A stretch of 7,175 bases of DNA, taken from positions 1 to 7,175 of the forward strand of contig JAGRAK010000103.1 of NCBI GenBank assembly GCA_020434645.1, written 5' to 3'. The notes under the pieces are model-generated. The model was given only the letters and a program-made list of their open reading frames with translations. It was not told the origin of the DNA and did not search any database. Every line of letters begins with the position of its first letter. Within the stretch, counting starts at the first letter, position 1. The DNA is from Bdellovibrionales bacterium. GTDB lineage: Bacteria; Bdellovibrionota; Bdellovibrionia; Bdellovibrionales; UBA1609. The position numbers and the translations under genes were made by a program. This document shows, piece by piece, positions 6,271 through 7,175 of this stretch.

Positions 6271-6368
6271 AGTCTGTCGATCTACTTTGGTATTGAACTC
6301 CATACATAACTGAAGACGTTCAGGCCTTTTCGCGAGTGGCAAAAAGACTCTGTCAAATTTTAGAACAC

Positions 6369-6387
6369 CAAAAAGTAACACTTTTTG
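6369..6387. promoter_or_regulatory. Inverted repeat 8-3-8 overlapping the ATPase promoter, likely operator
   Basis: CAAAAAGT and ACTTTTTG are perfect 8-bp complements around AAC. The right arm overlaps the first three bases of the TTGTCA -35 element (6385-6390), a position where a bound dimer would block RNA polymerase. The binding protein is unknown. Confidence 0.45.
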
Positions 6388-6416
6388 TCAGCGACCACTA
6401 ATTCAATTACTATAAT
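6385..6416 (+). promoter_or_regulatory. Sigma-70-type promoter of the P-loop ATPase gene
   Basis: TTGTCA (6385-6390, 5 of 6 matches to the -35 consensus) is followed after 17 bp by TACTAT (6408-6413, 4 of 6), and a perfect TATAAT overlaps at 6411-6416 with a longer 20-bp spacer. Either choice would start transcription about 30 nt before the ATG at 6451. Confidence 0.5.
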
Positions 6417-6450
6417 AAGTAGCAAATGCTTAACCTTGGAGATTGCACTT

Positions 6451-7050
6451 ATGCATAACAATCACTGCTGTCGCGTTGTACTCACGGGCGGGCCTGGTGG
6501 CGGCAAAACCACGGCGGCCGATCTTTTTCGCCGTGAACTTGGCGAAGATGTCGTGATCGTACCTGAAGCCGCCACAATCTTGTATACGGGGGGCTTTCCG
6601 AGATCAGAAGACCCTGATGTTCGACGCTCAATACAAAGCGCGATTTACCATGTACAAAGAAATCTCGAAGACATCCAGTCAACACATTATAAAAGTCGCG
6701 TACTGCTCTGTGACCGTGGCACTGTCGATGGTGCCGCCTACTGGCCAGAAGCCGATAGCAAAGGTTTTTTTGATTTTTTATCCACCTCGATAGAAAAAGA
6801 ATTAGCCCGATATGATCACGTTGTTTTCTTTGAAACTGCAGCAGTGGGCGGAATGTCTATTGAAGGCGGAAATCCCACCCGCATTGAGAACCTCGATCAG
6901 GCGATACTACTCGATAAAAAACTACGTGCTCTTTGGTCACAGCACCCGAAATTTCACTTTGTTCCCCATCAAAAATCATTTCTAGGTAAAATTTCAACTG
7001 CACTATTTATAATGAGTTCGATAGTAAAAGGGCAGAGCAAAAAAAAGTAA
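6451..7050 (+). CDS. P-loop ATPase/kinase-like protein, AAA_28 (PF13521) type
   Basis: A 199-aa soluble nucleotide-binding protein. It has a Walker A loop GGPGGGKT at 13-20, then VPEAATILYTGGFPR (37-51), a Walker-B-like LLCDRGTVDGAAYWP (85-99) with Asp88, and FFETAAVGG (126-134) followed by NPTRIENLDQA (141-151), all typical of the AAA_28 family that includes NadR-kinase-like and Ttd14-like proteins. The compact fold and DRG motif suggest a small-molecule kinase more than a remodelling ATPase, but the substrate is not known. The frame extends upstream to a TTG at 6385; I prefer ATG 6451 because GGAG (6438-6441) precedes it by 9 nt and the promoter occupies the intervening bases. The C-terminus is Lys-rich. 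It is divergent from the sigma factor and stands alone in its transcript. Confidence 0.88.
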   Translation: MHNNHCCRVVLTGGPGGGKTTAADLFRRELGEDVVIVPEAATILYTGGFPRSEDPDVRRSIQSAIYHVQRNLEDIQSTHYKSRVLLCDRGTVDGAAYWPEADSKGFFDFLSTSIEKELARYDHVVFFETAAVGGMSIEGGNPTRIENLDQAILLDKKLRALWSQHPKFHFVPHQKSFLGKISTALFIMSSIVKGQSKKK

Positions 7051-7074
7051 AACTACAGACGTCGAAAGTCTGTA
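7039..7074 (-). terminator. Intrinsic terminator for the leftward gene at the right edge
   Basis: TACAGAC (7054-7060) and GTCTGTA (7068-7074) form a perfect 7-bp stem with a 7-nt loop. Reading leftward, the stem is followed by GTTTTACTTTTTTTT, a good U-tract. The stem lies over the last codons and stop of the leftward gene, and the U-tract runs into the 3' end of the convergent ATPase gene. In the rightward direction the hairpin lacks a T-tract. Confidence 0.6.
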
Positions 7075-7175
7075 TCTATTACCTCTTCATTAGGCGTTAC
7101 ATCCCGTGGTTCACTTTGCCTAGGAGACTCATACGACATACCCGGCGCACGTACCACTCGAATGCGCCGTCGCAA
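7053..7175 (-). CDS. C-terminal end of an unidentified gene, cut by the window edge
   Basis: Reading leftward from the window edge, a frame is open for 40 codons and stops at TAG (7053-7055). The visible tail is basic and then acidic (LRRRIRVVRAPGMSYES ... NEEVIDTDFRRL), the kind of charged, disordered C-terminus that cannot be assigned to a family. The terminator hairpin exactly at its stop supports it as a real gene end. It converges on the ATPase gene with 2 bp between the stop codons. Confidence 0.6.
   Translation of the reverse strand: MRRRIRVVRAPGMSYESPRQSEPRDVTPNEEVIDTDFRRL

Larger units (their letters stand above)
6118..6450. other. Divergent control region rich in inverted repeats
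   Basis: This 333-bp stretch between the leftward sigma factor and the rightward ATPase has no well-supported gene. It contains an 18-bp perfect palindrome (6159-6176), a 7-5-7 repeat (6188-6206), a 7-4-7 repeat (6253-6270) and an 8-3-8 repeat (6369-6387), plus a promoter for the ATPase gene. On the minus strand a perfect TTGACA (plus-strand 6351-6356) lacks a matching -10 at normal spacing. A leftward frame is open from 6381 to 6133 but has no ribosome binding site at its GTG start. No clear ECF-type promoter (GGAAC/GTC spacing) was found for the sigma gene. Confidence 0.6.

Noticed and set aside
6351..6356. Perfect TTGACA on the minus strand as promoter of the sigma factor
   Set aside because: No -10-like hexamer lies 16-18 bp downstream, and it is over 230 bp from the sigma start.
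6385..6450. N-terminal extension of the ATPase from a TTG at 6385
   Set aside because: The bases hold the promoter and ribosome binding site, and family members begin just before the P-loop.

Overview
The window is a moderately AT-rich, gene-dense stretch of a Gram-negative bacterial chromosome. A lipoprotein signal, a Sec-exported beta-barrel protein with a C-terminal Phe, and a TonB-like periplasmic protein all point to a cell with an outer membrane. The gene mix (PIN-PhoH ATPase, single-domain PilZ protein, TonB-like protein, small OMP, predicted lipoprotein aminopeptidase, ECF sigma factor) would suit a Bdellovibrio-like or other delta-proteobacterial-type organism. That placement is inference: there is no rRNA or other marker gene here. 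I see no mobile element, CRISPR array, tRNA or rRNA.

Layout. A leftward pair occupies 107-2063: a PilZ-domain protein followed by a PIN-PhoH ATPase. The 70-bp gap between them can fold so that the PhoH ribosome binding site is sequestered. Diverging from the PilZ gene is a rightward run at 2159-4634: a TonB C-terminal-domain protein, a probable weak terminator, then a small outer-membrane beta-barrel gene overlapping a predicted zinc aminopeptidase lipoprotein by 13 bp. The stop codon of the aminopeptidase overlaps the stop codon of a convergent leftward gene.

The second leftward block, 4631-6117, reads in transcription order: ECF sigma factor, a 105-aa protein coupled to it by an ATGA overlap, and a 166-aa exported protein of unknown function. 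The gene coupled to the sigma factor is the natural candidate for its regulator, but it lacks the zinc-binding and membrane features of common anti-sigma factors.

The 333-bp region 6118-6450 separates the sigma factor from a divergent P-loop ATPase/kinase-like gene (6451-7050). It is unusually rich in inverted repeats: an 18-bp perfect AT palindrome, 7-5-7 and 7-4-7 repeats, and an 8-3-8 repeat overlapping the likely -35 element of the ATPase promoter. At the right edge is the C-terminal end of another leftward gene, whose terminator hairpin overlaps its own stop codon. At the left edge is a weak candidate start of a further leftward gene.

No unmistakable new multi-gene system is visible. 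The best leads are the sigma factor with its non-canonical partner, the palindrome-rich control region beside it, and the possible RNA switch in front of the PhoH gene.
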